Part shown: positions 8,573-18,991 of the stretch, in pieces
Numbering within the stretch: the stretch's first letter is position 1
Layout: each line of letters starts with the position of its first letter
Assembly (NCBI RefSeq): GCF_900566075.1
Contig: NZ_UPHU01000001.1
Coordinates: forward strand, 4,092,325 to 4,156,324
Source of the DNA: Mycobacterium pseudokansasii
GTDB lineage: Bacteria; Actinomycetota; Actinomycetes; Mycobacteriales; Mycobacteriaceae
Direction: 5' to 3'
DNA length: 64,000 nucleotides
Program-made: the position numbers and the translations under genes
The notes under the pieces: model-generated
What the model was told of the DNA's origin: nothing
Seen by the model: only the letters and a program-made list of their open reading frames with translations
The model's database searches: none

Positions 8573-10051
8573 CTAGATCCGTTCGGCGGATACCGGCACC
8601 TTGGTGACGACGGCCGGCACGCCACCTTTGACCGGCCACGGCAGCGCAGGGTCGTGTTCGGGAGCCCAGCCGGCGGGGATCTGTATCCGGAACCGTTGAT
8701 GAAGCTGGGCGAGAAAGAATTGGGCCTCCAGGTAACCCATGGCCGCACCGAAACAGCGGTGCGGCCCGGCGCCGAAGGGCATGAAGGCCAGGTTGGGCCG
8801 GGCAGCGACGATGTCCTTGTCGTGGAACCGGATCGGCTCATAGCAGTCGGCGTCGGGGCCCCACCAGCGTGGATCACGCTGCAGGGCGTAGATCGGCAAG
8901 CCGATCAGGGTGCCGCGGCGGATCCGGTAGCCACCGATGACGTCGTCGATCATGGCGAACCGCGGCTGCAGCAGCAGGCCCTGCAGACGCTGGCCCTCGT
9001 CGAAACACGCCTTCGCCCACTCCAGCCTGTCCAGGTCGGCGTAGGAGGGCAGGGCTCCGTTGAGTGCGTCGACCTCGTCGTAGAGTCGCTGCTGCGCCTG
9101 CGGATTCTGCGGAAGCAGCGCCAGCGTCCAGGCCAGTGCGGCGACCACGGTTTCATAACCGCCGCCGATCAGCATGATCGCTTCGGTGATCACATCGCGC
9201 CGGCTGATGGGCGTGCCGTCCTCATAGCGCGCGTCAAGAAGTATCTGCAGCAGGTCGTCGTAGGAGCGGGAGTCGGCCAGCCGTTCCTCGACCCGCCGCT
9301 TCACCCAGCGCCGCATCCGCAACCAGGCTTGCACGGGGTTCCCGTCGCCCGGCAACACCCGCGGCGGGGCACCGAGCAGCAGCGGCGACGATGCGCTCTG
9401 CATCAGGGTGCGGACGTCGACGTCGAGCCGATGCAGCTCGGCATCGCAGAGCCCCATGGTGAACATCGCTCGCATGAACGCCGGAATCACCACGCCGTTG
9501 ATCTCGTGCTGCAGATCGATCGGTTCGCCGGTCTGCGCGAACCGCTCCCATCTGGTCAGGCGGTTGGCGAATTCGTCGGCGACGGTGGCGGCGACCCGGC
9601 TCAGCTGTTGGCGACCCATCATCGGTGTCAGCGGCTTGCGTCGGCGACGGAATTCGGGGCCCTCCATCATCTGCATGGACGCGCCCAGCACCCTCCTCGC
9701 CGCGCCCGCGGCGGGGCCGATCAGGCTGTACTCGCCGTCGCGGTGGCTCATGACGTGGCGCACGTGGTCGGGATGATTCAGGACCACCACGTCGTACAGC
9801 GGCAACGGCAGCCGGTAGACGTCGCCGTAGGTATTCCCCAGCTGCTGTAGGTATCCGAACGGGTCGGACTTCAGTTCGGGAAGCACGCCGACGAAGGGGC
9901 GCCCGCGCGGGCCGGGCGGGCGCGGCACGGCTCGAGGGCCCCTGAATCCTTGAGAGCCTCGCCGCGATCGCAGCGCCTGCCGCGCACAACCGACCGGGTT
10001 ACGGGTCAACCAATAGACGTCTCGTTGGGCCGCCGCTGTCGCCGCTGTCAT
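8573..10051 (-). CDS. Cytochrome P450
   Basis: A 492-residue haem-thiolate monooxygenase. The haem loop FMPFGAGPHRCFGAAMG carries the axial Cys at about residue 433. The K-helix ExxR is DEGQRLQ, and the I-helix oxygen-activation region reads GGGYETVVA. I chose the ATG at 10051 because GGAG lies 8 nt upstream; GTG 10066 and ATG 10060 are alternatives. No signal or membrane anchor is evident. It is the last gene of a three-gene minus-strand set with an NTF2-fold protein and a methyltransferase. This set sits where M. tuberculosis carries Rv2369c-PE_PGRS40. The substrate is unknown; the methyltransferase neighbour suggests a lipid or polyketide-like compound (inference). I cannot assign a CYP family. 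Confidence 0.9.
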   Translation of the reverse strand: MTAATAAAQRDVYWLTRNPVGCARQALRSRRGSQGFRGPRAVPRPPGPRGRPFVGVLPELKSDPFGYLQQLGNTYGDVYRLPLPLYDVVVLNHPDHVRHVMSHRDGEYSLIGPAAGAARRVLGASMQMMEGPEFRRRRKPLTPMMGRQQLSRVAATVADEFANRLTRWERFAQTGEPIDLQHEINGVVIPAFMRAMFTMGLCDAELHRLDVDVRTLMQSASSPLLLGAPPRVLPGDGNPVQAWLRMRRWVKRRVEERLADSRSYDDLLQILLDARYEDGTPISRRDVITEAIMLIGGGYETVVAALAWTLALLPQNPQAQQRLYDEVDALNGALPSYADLDRLEWAKACFDEGQRLQGLLLQPRFAMIDDVIGGYRIRRGTLIGLPIYALQRDPRWWGPDADCYEPIRFHDKDIVAARPNLAFMPFGAGPHRCFGAAMGYLEAQFFLAQLHQRFRIQIPAGWAPEHDPALPWPVKGGVPAVVTKVPVSAERI

Positions 10052-10131
10052 TGGATTCATCTCCACAGTGTTGAGTCAGTGTTGAGTCGCCGGCGCGTGG
10101 CGCCGGCACGGGTATCGAAAGATGGGACGAC

Positions 10132-10923
10132 TCACTCGTTTTCGAAGCAGTACATCCGATACGAGCTCTCGCCGTTCTGCAGCCCGCGACAGATCTTGGA
10201 GTTCGACGTGGCTACGGCGTCGCGGACCAGGCCACGAAGCATTGCCGGGGTACGCCGGGTGAACATGTTCTGCGAGCGCGGCAGGCTCTTTTCGAGCCCC
10301 CGCACGACCTGCTCGCTGATGATCTCTTTGGAACGCATCCGCAGCGGCGCGTCGGCCAGCTCGGCCTCCCACTCGGCGACGTGGTCGCTGTGCCGGACGT
10401 CGGCGTAGAGCAGATGACCGCCCGGGCGCAGCACCCGGGCAACTTCGGCGAGAAATCGGGGCAACGACGGATAGCAGTGCGAGGCTTCGATATTGATGAT
10501 GACATCGAAGGAATTGTCGGGGAATGGCAGGTTCTGGGCGTCCCCCTGGACGAAGTCCAGCCCCGGCACCCGGTGGGTTGTGCGGCAAACCTCGATGCCC
10601 GCCGGGTTGAGGTCCAGGCCGGTGTAGGAGGCCGGGCACAGGGTGCGCATCAGGTAGGAGGCTCCGCCGCCGTGGCCGCAGCTCACCTCCAGCACCTGCT
10701 TTCCGGCGATATCGGCCTGGGTGGCCGTGCGGTGGTAGAGCTGAATGCAATACCGGTCCGGCTCGTCCGACTCCGACAGCGGGATGGCCATCGGCGGGTC
10801 TTCCTCGTAGCCAAGATTCAGCAACGCCACGTCGTCGGCGCCGTGGCGGGTGATGAATGGGTAGTAGTACTTGGCGAAGACTCTCCAGGCGGGGGTCGAC
10901 ACCAGTCTGGTTGCAAGGCCCAT
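10132..10923 (-). CDS. SAM-dependent methyltransferase, Rv2952 (phthiotriol O-methyltransferase)-like
   Basis: A class I SAM methyltransferase of 263 residues. Motif I is VLEVSCGHGGGAS, followed by YTGLDLN and the QGDAQNLPFPDNSFDV acidic loop. The flanking segments (YEEDPPM near residue 40, ESDEPDR, LYHRTATQ, and the C-terminal SYRMYCF) closely recall Rv2952, which methylates phthiotriol and glycosylated phenolphthiotriol dimycocerosates, and the fatty-acid O-methyltransferases of mycobacteria. The acceptor here is unknown, since no pps/pks genes lie nearby. It is 80 bp upstream of the P450 and 92 bp downstream of the NTF2-fold gene, all on the same strand. Confidence 0.88.
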   Translation of the reverse strand: MGLATRLVSTPAWRVFAKYYYPFITRHGADDVALLNLGYEEDPPMAIPLSESDEPDRYCIQLYHRTATQADIAGKQVLEVSCGHGGGASYLMRTLCPASYTGLDLNPAGIEVCRTTHRVPGLDFVQGDAQNLPFPDNSFDVIINIEASHCYPSLPRFLAEVARVLRPGGHLLYADVRHSDHVAEWEAELADAPLRMRSKEIISEQVVRGLEKSLPRSQNMFTRRTPAMLRGLVRDAVATSNSKICRGLQNGESSYRMYCFENE

Positions 10924-11015
10924 GGTTCAGGTATGCCCACTAGCCGGGGGAATACACACCCGCGGTGCCCAGTGATCCCCCTACGTCGGGTCAAAAATCC
11001 TGGCGCGCCGCCGGT

Positions 11016-11561
11016 TCAAACGGGGCGTAGCAGCGTGTTTGCCGGCAGGTCCTTGTCCAGGACCTTGTGCGCTTGGGCCACGCCGGTGACCGGCAGCAGG
11101 TCCTCGTGCAGCAGTCCGACCTGCACCAGCAGCGAGGCCTGATCCCAGTAGATCCGTTCGTAGGCGACTTTCGGCTCCCCGGAATCCGGGTCCACCTCGA
11201 ATCCCATCACGACGACAACGGGCAGCATCACCGCGCGGCCGGTGGGCGCCACGTTGGGCAGAAAGGTCGGCATCGCAATGTCGTGCGTGAACGACATGAT
11301 CATCTCGTCGACGACGCGATCGCTGCCGACGGTACGACAGACCGGGATGATCCTGGTGTCTTCGGGCCAGTGCCCGATGAAGTACTGGCCGTAGAACTCG
11401 GCCACCCCGGCGGCGCCGACGCCGCCCATCATGGTGGGCACATGGTTGACGTAGGGATCGGCGGTCATCGTCGCCATGGTCGCGGCGAGATCCTTCGCGA
11501 CGAACTCGTGAGCGACGTGTTCGTCGAAAATCGCACCCAGGTCGCGGGCGATATCGGTCAT
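11016..11561 (-). CDS. SnoaL/NTF2-fold protein, function unknown
   Basis: A protein of about 181 residues with the features of the NTF2-like/SnoaL superfamily, whose members act as cyclases, isomerases or binding proteins. Visible pieces include DLAATMATMTADPYVNHVP near the N-terminus and the HDIAMPTFLPNVAPTGR segment. The start at ATG 11561 (MTDIARDLG) is fixed by a strong AAAGGAG 8 nt upstream; a longer frame starts at 11630. It lies first in a same-strand trio with a methyltransferase and a P450, which suggests a small biosynthetic or detoxification unit. No catalytic residues can be assigned by eye. Confidence 0.75.
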   Translation of the reverse strand: MTDIARDLGAIFDEHVAHEFVAKDLAATMATMTADPYVNHVPTMMGGVGAAGVAEFYGQYFIGHWPEDTRIIPVCRTVGSDRVVDEMIMSFTHDIAMPTFLPNVAPTGRAVMLPVVVVMGFEVDPDSGEPKVAYERIYWDQASLLVQVGLLHEDLLPVTGVAQAHKVLDKDLPANTLLRPV

Positions 11562-11733
11562 GGGGCACGCTCCTTTTGCACCCGAGAGTCCCACGCCGGC
11601 AACGGTGGTGTGGGAAAATCGCTTCGCCATTTCGCCGTCTGCTGAGGGAGCTGGTGTGTGGTCCCGTCCACAACCCGAGCCAGACTGTGACTGGTCACAA
11701 CGGTCACGCGAGTGTCGAATCGCCGGAGATGCC

Positions 11734-12480
11734 TTAGTCCCACCTCGGGGTCAGCACCCCGAGCGCGCCCAGCGCCACCGCGGCCGCGGTCGACGTCCGC
11801 AACACCGTCGGACCCAGCCGGACCGCGACGGCTCCGGCGCCGGTCAGCGCGTCGATCTCCGCCGGCGCGATGCCACCTTCGGGGCCAACCAGGAGCAGCA
11901 GTGAATCCGCTTGCGCCACAGCGCTATCGGCAAGCCGATCGATCGCCGACTCATGTAGCGCCAGCACCATCGCACCGCGGGCCACCTCGTCACGGACCCG
12001 CACGGTCAACGCGGCCGTGGACAGCGGGCCGTCGACCGCCGGGATATAGGCCCGCCGTGATTGCCGTGCAGCCGAGCGGGCGACCGCTCGCCACCGGCGC
12101 AGACCCTTGTCGACGCGCGAACCGTTCCAGCTCGCCACGCAGCGCGCCGCCTGCCATGCCACGAACGCGTCGGCGCCGGCCTCGGTGGCCAGCTCGATCG
12201 CCAGTTCGGAGCGCTCGGACTTGGGCAGCGCCTGCACCACCGTCACCGCCGGCCGTGTCGGCACGGCGCGCCAACGCTCCAGCACCCGGGTAGCCAGGCC
12301 GTCGCGTCCGGCCCGCTCGACCCGGCAGCGGGCCAGGTCGCCCCCGCCGTCGCCGAGCACTACCTCCTCGCCGGGACGGATCCGCCGCACGGTGGCGGCG
12401 TGAAAACCTTCGTCTCCGTCCACCACGGCCAACGCGCCGGTGTCGGGCAACGCGTCGACGTAGAACAGCATCGCCGCCAT
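11734..12480 (-). CDS. rsmE: 16S rRNA m3U1498 methyltransferase RsmE
   Basis: A SPOUT-class methyltransferase that makes m3U1498 in 16S rRNA. Its 248 residues begin with a PUA-like domain ([18 protein letters not shown]...). The C-terminal SPOUT domain carries the SAM-binding knot motif [18 protein letters not shown] and the closing [17 protein letters not shown]. It sits 18 bp downstream of dnaJ2, as in the M. tuberculosis hrcA-dnaJ2-rsmE string, and is probably co-transcribed. A 172-bp gap then separates it from the NTF2-fold gene. Confidence 0.94.
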   Translation of the reverse strand: MAAMLFYVDALPDTGALAVVDGDEGFHAATVRRIRPGEEVVLGDGGGDLARCRVERAGRDGLATRVLERWRAVPTRPAVTVVQALPKSERSELAIELATEAGADAFVAWQAARCVASWNGSRVDKGLRRWRAVARSAARQSRRAYIPAVDGPLSTAALTVRVRDEVARGAMVLALHESAIDRLADSAVAQADSLLLLVGPEGGIAPAEIDALTGAGAVAVRLGPTVLRTSTAAAVALGALGVLTPRWD

Positions 12481-12498
12481 GTGCGCGCCGCCAACCGG

Positions 12499-13647
12499 CT
12501 AGCGCCCGGTGAAGGTTTCGCGCAGCCGGCTGAACAGCCCGCCGCCGGCGGCGTGCGCCGACCGTACCTCGGCCACGTCGCGGCTTCGGCGGTTCTTGAA
12601 CTCGCGCAACAGCTCGGCGTCGTGGTGGTCCAGCCGGGTGGGGACCACCACCTCGACGTGGACGTGCAGGTCTCCGCGAGTGTTGGAGCGCAGGTGCGGC
12701 ATCCCGCGACCCCGCAGCGTAATGACCGCACCTGGTTGGCTCCCCGGCGGAATGACGATCTCGCTATGGCCGTCCAGGATGGCGTCCAGGGGTACGGTGA
12801 CGCCCAGCGCCGCGTCGGCCATCGGCACCGACACCGTGCAATGCAGGTCGTCGCCCTCGCGCGCGAAGATGTCATGGGCCTGTTCGTGGACCTCGACGTA
12901 CAGGTCGCCCGCCGGCCCTCCCCCGGGCCCGACCTCGCCCTGGGCGGCCAGGCGCACCCGCATGCCGTCGCCGACACCGGCGGGAATCTTGACGGTGATC
13001 TCGCGGCGCGCCCGCACCCGGCCGTCGCCCATGCACTGATGGCAGGGGTCGGGAATGACCACCCCGACACCTCGGCAGGTGGGGCACGGGCGCGACGTCA
13101 GCATCTGCCCGAGCAACGAACGCTGGACGGTCTGCACCTCGCCGCGGCCACCGCAGGTGTCGCAGGGCACCGGCGCGGAATCGCCGTTGGTGCCCTTGCC
13201 CTGGCAGCGGTCACACAGCACCGCGGTATCGACGGTGACCTGCTTGGTGACACCGGTCGCGCATTCCTCGAGATCCAGCCGCATGCGCAGCAGCGAGTCC
13301 GAACCCGGGCGAACACGGCCGATCGGGCCCCGCGACGCCGAACCGCCGCCGAAGCCGCCACCGAAGAACGCCTCGAAGACGTCGCCCAGCCCGCCGAAGC
13401 CGGCGAACCCGGCGCCCGACGCGCCGGCGCTTTCCAGCGGATCCCCGCCCAAGTCGACGATCCGGCGTTTTTCGGGGTCGCTCAACACTTCGTAGGCGAC
13501 GCTGATCTCTTTGAACTTCGCCTGCGCCGCCTCGTCGGGATTGACATCGGGATGCAGTTCGCGGGCCAGCTTGCGATATGCGCGTTTGATCTCTGTGTCG
13601 CTGGCGCCCTTGCTGACGCCGAGCAGCCCGTAGTAATCGCGTGCCAC
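12499..13647 (-). CDS. dnaJ2: Chaperone DnaJ2
   Basis: An Hsp40 co-chaperone that stimulates DnaK ATPase activity and delivers unfolded substrates. The 382 residues match the length of Rv2373c. The J domain carries HPD at residues 32-34. A Gly/Phe-rich linker ([21 protein letters not shown]) follows, then four CxxCxGxG zinc-finger repeats ([32 protein letters not shown]) and the C-terminal substrate-binding domains. It lies 59 bp downstream of hrcA. Confidence 0.97.
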   Translation of the reverse strand: MARDYYGLLGVSKGASDTEIKRAYRKLARELHPDVNPDEAAQAKFKEISVAYEVLSDPEKRRIVDLGGDPLESAGASGAGFAGFGGLGDVFEAFFGGGFGGGSASRGPIGRVRPGSDSLLRMRLDLEECATGVTKQVTVDTAVLCDRCQGKGTNGDSAPVPCDTCGGRGEVQTVQRSLLGQMLTSRPCPTCRGVGVVIPDPCHQCMGDGRVRARREITVKIPAGVGDGMRVRLAAQGEVGPGGGPAGDLYVEVHEQAHDIFAREGDDLHCTVSVPMADAALGVTVPLDAILDGHSEIVIPPGSQPGAVITLRGRGMPHLRSNTRGDLHVHVEVVVPTRLDHHDAELLREFKNRRSRDVAEVRSAHAAGGGLFSRLRETFTGR

Positions 13648-13706
13648 GATTGACCTTCCTGTGCCGCCCTACGCGGCTGTCAACAACCTCTGCAGCGGGT
13701 GCGCGA

Positions 13707-14744
<1,038 letters not shown>

Positions 14745-14754
14745 TCACCTCCTT
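14745..14754 (-). promoter_or_regulatory. Near-perfect Shine-Dalgarno of hrcA
   Basis: The minus strand reads AAGGAGGTGA, complementary to almost the whole anti-Shine-Dalgarno tail of 16S rRNA, ending 6 nt before the hrcA ATG at 14738. It fixes that start. Confidence 0.8.
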
Positions 14755-14954
14755 CACGCCCGGTCGGCCGGGTTCATTTTACGGTCTCGGAAGTATCTGA
14801 ACGTCCAGCTGTGGAATAGCACCGCGTCACCAGGACGGTGCCGGCCGGCCCATTCGGCAGATTTGGTGGAGCTCTGCGTCCGCGGCGCGTTTGCGGCTAG
14901 CCTGTTCGGCATGGTCATGTGCGGCTACCACGGCGCGTCAGCGACGATCCGCCA

Positions 14955-15269
14955 ATGATTTTCAAGGGTGTGCGGGAGGGCAAGCCATATCCCGACCATG
15001 GCTTGACCTATCGGGATTGGTCGCAGATTCCGCCGCAACAGATACGCCTCGACGAGTTGGTCACCACGACCACGGTGCTCGCATTGGACCGATTGCTGTC
15101 GGAGGATTCCACGTTCTACGGCGACCTCTTCCCGCACGCCGTGAAGTGGCGCGGGGTGACGTATCTCGAGGACGGCTTGCACCGGGCGGTGCGAGCGGCG
15201 CTGCGTAACCGGACGGTGCTGCATGCGCGGGTATTCGACATGGACATGCAGCCGGGTCGCCAGAACTAG
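14955..15269 (+). CDS. Conserved hypothetical protein (Rv2375-like)
   Basis: A 104-residue protein in the position of Rv2375, divergent from hrcA. The start MIFKGVREGKPYP at 14955 matches the family. A longer frame to 14919 exists but has no added support. It is soluble, without signal peptide or membrane segment. The central stretch LDELVTTTTVLALDRLLSED is strongly conserved in what I recall of the family. No function is known to me. Confidence 0.82.
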   Translation: MIFKGVREGKPYPDHGLTYRDWSQIPPQQIRLDELVTTTTVLALDRLLSEDSTFYGDLFPHAVKWRGVTYLEDGLHRAVRAALRNRTVLHARVFDMDMQPGRQN

Positions 15270-15376
15270 CTTCGACCGACTGGTTCGCTGCTCGCCGGAT
15301 GCGGATCGGCCGGTCACATTCTGCTGCCGCCAGGTGTTCGATCTAAGAAAGACCACCAATCCGTGAGGAACCCACC

Positions 15377-15972
15377 ATGTCTCGCCTTATCGGGGTCTGT
15401 GATCGCGACGCCGGCCCGGCCGCCAAAATCGCCTTCTTCTCCACCAGGCGCAAGCTGGCGAAGCTGACCGGACTGCAAACAGCCGCCATGCTGGAACCAC
15501 TGCGGATGTACGCCCATATTCCCAGATTGCTCAGCGCCTACGGCAGGCTCGAGCAGGCCGAATCGAAACTGGATATGCTCAGTCCCCGGATACGGCCCTG
15601 GCCGAATTGACGGCGGCGACGACGGTGGGCTGTGCATACTGCATCGACCTGGGCTCACAGATCGCCCGCGGCCTCGCGCTCGGCGACCAGGAACTGCTGG
15701 CGCTGGCCGACTTCGAGCGGGCCACCTGCTTCTCCGACGTCGACAAGCTGGTGCTGCGGTACGCCACGGCGATCAGCCGTACCCCGGTCGAGGTCAGCGA
15801 CGAGCTGTTCGAGGCGTTACGCGCGCACTTGGACACGGCTCAACTCGTCGCGCTCACCCACATCGTCACCCTGGGCAATCTGCGTGCCCGGTTCAATATC
15901 GCGCTGGGCATCGGGGCTTCGGGTTTGTCGAGCAACCGGGTGTGCGCGCTGCCCCACACCACGGCACGATGA
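15377..15972 (+). pseudogene. Carboxymuconolactone decarboxylase/AhpD-like gene, frameshifted
   Basis: Two abutting frames give one AhpD-fold protein. The first (15377-15610) starts MSRLIGVCDRDAG with GAGGA 7 nt upstream and runs to LDMLSPRIRPWPN. The second (15607-15972) continues AATTVGCAYCIDLGSQIAR. Between them the reading SPxDTALAEL is recovered only by changing frame at the CCCCGG run near 15584-15589. The CxxC of GCAYC is the redox motif of the family. The 3' end overlaps the sigma factor start (ATGA, 15969-15972). COE-type genes (carboxymuconolactone decarboxylase, oxidoreductase, epimerase) are the usual partners and targets of ECF41 sigma factors. A one-base sequencing error at the homopolymer would also explain the break. 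Confidence 0.75.
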
Positions 15973-16922
15973 CGGCCGACCCGGCGCTGACCGCGCGTTT
16001 CGAGGCGGCCCGGCCGCAGCTGGGCGCGCTGGCCTACCGAATGCTGGGCTCGGCGGACGACGCGGAGGACGCCGTTCAGGAAGCGTGGCTGCGACTCGAC
16101 GCCAGCACGGATCGGGCCGGCGGTATCGCCAACCTCGACGCGTGGCTGACCACCGTGGTGGCGCGGATCTGCCTGAACATGCTGCGCGACCGCCGCGATC
16201 AGGGCCGCGAGGAGCTGGTCGAGCGGCTGCCGGATCCGATCGTGGACCCGGTCGGGAAATTCAACCCGGAGCACCGGGCGATGCTGGCCGACGCGGTGGG
16301 TCTGGCGCTGTTCGTCGTGCTGAATACGCTGCGCCCGGCGGAGCGGCTGGCCGTGCTGCACGACGTGTTCGCCGTCCCGTTCGAGCAGATCGCGTCCATC
16401 GTCGAGCGCTCGCCGGAGGCTGCTCGCAAACTGGCCAGTCGGGCGCGGCGACGCATCGAGCGAGCCGAGGCCGTTCCCGACCGCGGCATCGCTGCGCAGC
16501 GCCGGCTCGTCGACGCCTTCTTCGCGGCGGGACGCAGCGGTGACTTCGACCGGCTGGTGTCGTTGCTCGACCCCGGCGTCGTGTTACGCGGCGACCTGGG
16601 ACCCGGAGCCGTCCGCTCGGCGCACGGAGCCTCGGCCGTGGCCGCACTGGCCCGCAGCTATGCGTCACCCGAACGCGAGGTGCGGCCCGCGACCGTCAAC
16701 GGCGCGGCCGGCGTGGTCGTCTTCGTCGCCGGCCGCCCCGCCGCGGTCATGGGCTTCCTGGTGCGCAAGGGAAGGATCGCCGCGATCGACGTGCTGGCCG
16801 ATCCGCAGCGCATCGCCAAGCTCGATCTGGGCGCGCTGAACCAGCTAGGACGGGTTAGTGTCCCGCGGCCTGCAGCAGTTCCATGGCCGAGCTGCGCGAC
16901 AGCATCCAGCTGCCCTGGTTGA
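15969..16922 (+). CDS. ECF41-type RNA polymerase sigma factor with C-terminal SnoaL-like domain
   Basis: A sigma-70 family extracytoplasmic-function factor of about 317 residues. Region 2 is [13 protein letters not shown], and region 4 includes [20 protein letters not shown]. The linker ERLPDPIV resembles the WLPEP motif of the ECF41 group. A C-terminal NTF2/SnoaL-like extension ([20 protein letters not shown]) takes the role of an anti-sigma factor in that group. I chose ATG 15969 because it overlaps the stop of the upstream COE-type gene; an ATG at 15942 is in frame. The frame runs 68 bp into the convergent cfp2 gene, so the last ~20 residues ([11 protein letters not shown]...) are probably a read-through tail not shared with homologues. 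SigJ of M. tuberculosis has the same architecture. Confidence 0.88.
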   Translation: MTADPALTARFEAARPQLGALAYRMLGSADDAEDAVQEAWLRLDASTDRAGGIANLDAWLTTVVARICLNMLRDRRDQGREELVERLPDPIVDPVGKFNPEHRAMLADAVGLALFVVLNTLRPAERLAVLHDVFAVPFEQIASIVERSPEAARKLASRARRRIERAEAVPDRGIAAQRRLVDAFFAAGRSGDFDRLVSLLDPGVVLRGDLGPGAVRSAHGASAVAALARSYASPEREVRPATVNGAAGVVVFVAGRPAAVMGFLVRKGRIAAIDVLADPQRIAKLDLGALNQLGRVSVPRPAAVPWPSCATASSCPG

Positions 16923-17352
16923 CGAACGTGACGTTCTGCGTGACCGGCGACGTCAGCTTGGGGCCGGAGACGGCAACGTCGGCCGTGGCAGTCCCGGCGT
17001 CGGCCGACTGGATGTTGGACACCGTGAACGACAACGGCAGGTCCCCGTTCTTGGCAGCCTTCTTCAGCTCATGGTCGGCCAGCCGCGCTTCGGTCCCGCC
17101 GATGCCGCCCTCGACCAAATCGCTCTTGTTGGTGAACGAGACGCTGGGATCGGCAAGGCTATTGAGCAGGCTGGTCAATTGAGCGGCGGTCGGCAGGTTT
17201 GCGGCGGGGGCCGGGTCCTGTGGCATGGGCGCCCCGAAGACCACCGGCAGCACCTGGTTTACCGCCGAACTCTCGGATGCTATGGACGTCACACCCGCGG
17301 CGGCAGCGCCGATTGCGGCGACCACTGCCGCAGCCGTAGCGACTGACTTCAT
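16855..17352 (-). CDS. cfp2: Secreted low-molecular-weight antigen MTB12/CFP-2
   Basis: A secreted protein of unknown function, strongly immunogenic in M. tuberculosis (Rv2376c, 168 residues). I chose ATG 17352 ([15 protein letters not shown]) with GGGGGAA upstream, giving 165 residues and a typical N-terminal signal peptide (hydrophobic Ala-rich core, cleavage likely near residues 26-30). The frame runs open to 17526 without family-like sequence. The mature part has the family stretches [34 protein letters not shown] and [20 protein letters not shown]. In M. tuberculosis mbtH follows directly; here the nitrate cluster and IS elements intervene. Confidence 0.93.
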   Translation of the reverse strand: MKSVATAAAVVAAIGAAAAGVTSIASESSAVNQVLPVVFGAPMPQDPAPAANLPTAAQLTSLLNSLADPSVSFTNKSDLVEGGIGGTEARLADHELKKAAKNGDLPLSFTVSNIQSADAGTATADVAVSGPKLTSPVTQNVTFVNQGSWMLSRSSAMELLQAAGH

Positions 17353-17590
17353 GGTCAATGTTCCCCCTCGACTTGCGCGTTTGATGGCAGTTGTTTGATG
17401 GTAATTGTGCCAGGTGCCAATGCCGTTTGGTTTTGCGCCACGTTGTACTACGTGCCCGCCCCCTGAGGATAGACCTACCGACCGATTCGGTTGCGAGTCA
17501 GGATGCGTCGTTGTTGATTGACACACCGCTGACTTACGCTGATGGGCTTGGCACGGCGAATTTCACTGGAGGAACGGAAGGGGAGGCGAC

Positions 17591-18967
17591 TTGCGCGCGC
17601 TCGGCTATCCCGGCCAGACAACGTTCGCGTTCCGTTCCGGCGTCACCTGCTTGACCACGCCTGCTGGAGCTGTGCTGCTGAATCCACCGCTCAGCGAGAA
17701 GCTGACCCGATTATCCTCGGCTCAACTACAGGCATTGAAATCCCTCAACGGAGGGCCGGCGTCGATTTCGAAGGTCTCTACGGCAGCAGACGAATCCGTT
17801 GTGGGCGCTCTGATCGATCAACTCATGGCGAACGGCTGGCTCGCAATTACGGTGCGCGACAATGGAAAAGACCTCTACTCCATACTGCCGGTCGGACGAC
17901 CCCCGGCCCAGCCGGAACCGCCGCCGACGGGATCCCTCGCGCTGTCGAAGTTCGCCGTACTGCACCGGGACGCAGACGGTTTCGTCCTCGAGCATCCGCT
18001 GGCGTGGTGCGACGTGCGCATCCATGATGCCCGGCTGCTCGCCCTACTCGATGCGCCTCGAGCAGACGGCCACAATACGGCGACTGCGGTCACCTCGCAG
18101 TTCGTCCAGGACCTACGCTGGTGCGGCATGCTCGTCGCGGCTGGCGACGAGGACAGCAGATTCGAGACCCGTAGTTGGAGCGCACCGGATCTGTGGTTTC
18201 ACCGACGCAGCACTCTTGGTGAGCGCACCATCACCTGGGACCATTTCGGGCCGACCAGATGGGCAAAAGGCCGATTCCCCCAGCCGCCCGCGCGCAGGGC
18301 GAACTATCCGGGCCTGCCGATCCCTCTTCTCGTTCCCGATTTGACGGCGACCCGGACACAGGATCCGCCCCTGGCCGCCGTCCTCGAAGACCGGGTTTCG
18401 ACAAGGACATTCGATGACACCGACCCGGTCACCATCGAACAACTCGGCGAGTTGCTGTACCGCACCGCCCGGACGCGACGCACGCTACCGGTCGACGACG
18501 ACGAAGAACTGCTGTCGCGGCCATACCCTTCCGGTGGAGGTCTCTATGAACTCGAGCTTTACCCGGTGGTGCGACATGTCGCCGGACTCGAGCCCGGCAT
18601 GTATCACTACGACTCCTTCGACCATGTGCTGCGCCCGGTGGCACCCGCGGATTCAAAAGCCGTGTCCCAACTGATAAAGCCGGCTGCGGCGACCCTAAGC
18701 CAAGGTGCCGAGCCGCAGGTGCTCCTCGTTATCGCCGCCCGTTCCGGCCGCATCATGTGGACCTACGAACAGGTCGCCTACGCGGCGATTCTCAAGGATG
18801 TTGGCGTCCTTATGCAGACGATTTATCTTGTCGCGACAGCGATGGGCTTAGGTGCCTGCGCGCAAGGCTTCGGGGACACCGCCGCTTTCGTCGCGGCCAC
18901 CGGAGTCGACGAGCTCCAAGAGTGCAACGTCGGCAGTATCATCATCGGCTCGCCTGCCGAAAGCTAG
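17591..18967 (+). CDS. SagB/McbC-like nitroreductase-fold dehydrogenase, orphan
   Basis: A 458-residue protein with a C-terminal nitroreductase-fold domain (from about residue 270) of the SagB/ThcOx type. Supporting stretches are LEDRVSTRTFDDTDPVT, SRPYPSGGGLYELELYPVV, YHYDSFDHVLRPV and ILKDVGVLMQTIYLVATAMGLGA. SagB enzymes use FMN to oxidise azolines to azoles in peptide natural products. The N-terminal ~250 residues form the helix-rich region seen in longer SagB proteins. The start is a TTG at 17591 with GGGGAGG 6 nt upstream; no better ATG or GTG exists. No cyclodehydratase (YcaO) or precursor peptide is visible next to it, so the substrate is unknown. It stands alone between cfp2 and the nitrate cluster and is followed by a terminator-like hairpin. 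Confidence 0.82.
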   Translation: MRALGYPGQTTFAFRSGVTCLTTPAGAVLLNPPLSEKLTRLSSAQLQALKSLNGGPASISKVSTAADESVVGALIDQLMANGWLAITVRDNGKDLYSILPVGRPPAQPEPPPTGSLALSKFAVLHRDADGFVLEHPLAWCDVRIHDARLLALLDAPRADGHNTATAVTSQFVQDLRWCGMLVAAGDEDSRFETRSWSAPDLWFHRRSTLGERTITWDHFGPTRWAKGRFPQPPARRANYPGLPIPLLVPDLTATRTQDPPLAAVLEDRVSTRTFDDTDPVTIEQLGELLYRTARTRRTLPVDDDEELLSRPYPSGGGLYELELYPVVRHVAGLEPGMYHYDSFDHVLRPVAPADSKAVSQLIKPAAATLSQGAEPQVLLVIAARSGRIMWTYEQVAYAAILKDVGVLMQTIYLVATAMGLGACAQGFGDTAAFVAATGVDELQECNVGSIIIGSPAES

Positions 18968-18991
18968 GAGCGCGAGTCAGTAACGGTTCAC

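Noticed and set aside
10068..10089. Tandem 11-bp repeat (GTGTTGAGTCA/GTGTTGAGTCG) between the methyltransferase and the P450
   Set aside because: Only two short copies in a 65-bp gap; too little to call an operator.
15312..15338. GGTCACA resembling the ECF41 -35 element (TGTCACA) before the frameshifted AhpD-like gene
   Set aside because: The expected CGTC is not found 16 bp downstream (TGTT instead), so the promoter is not supported.
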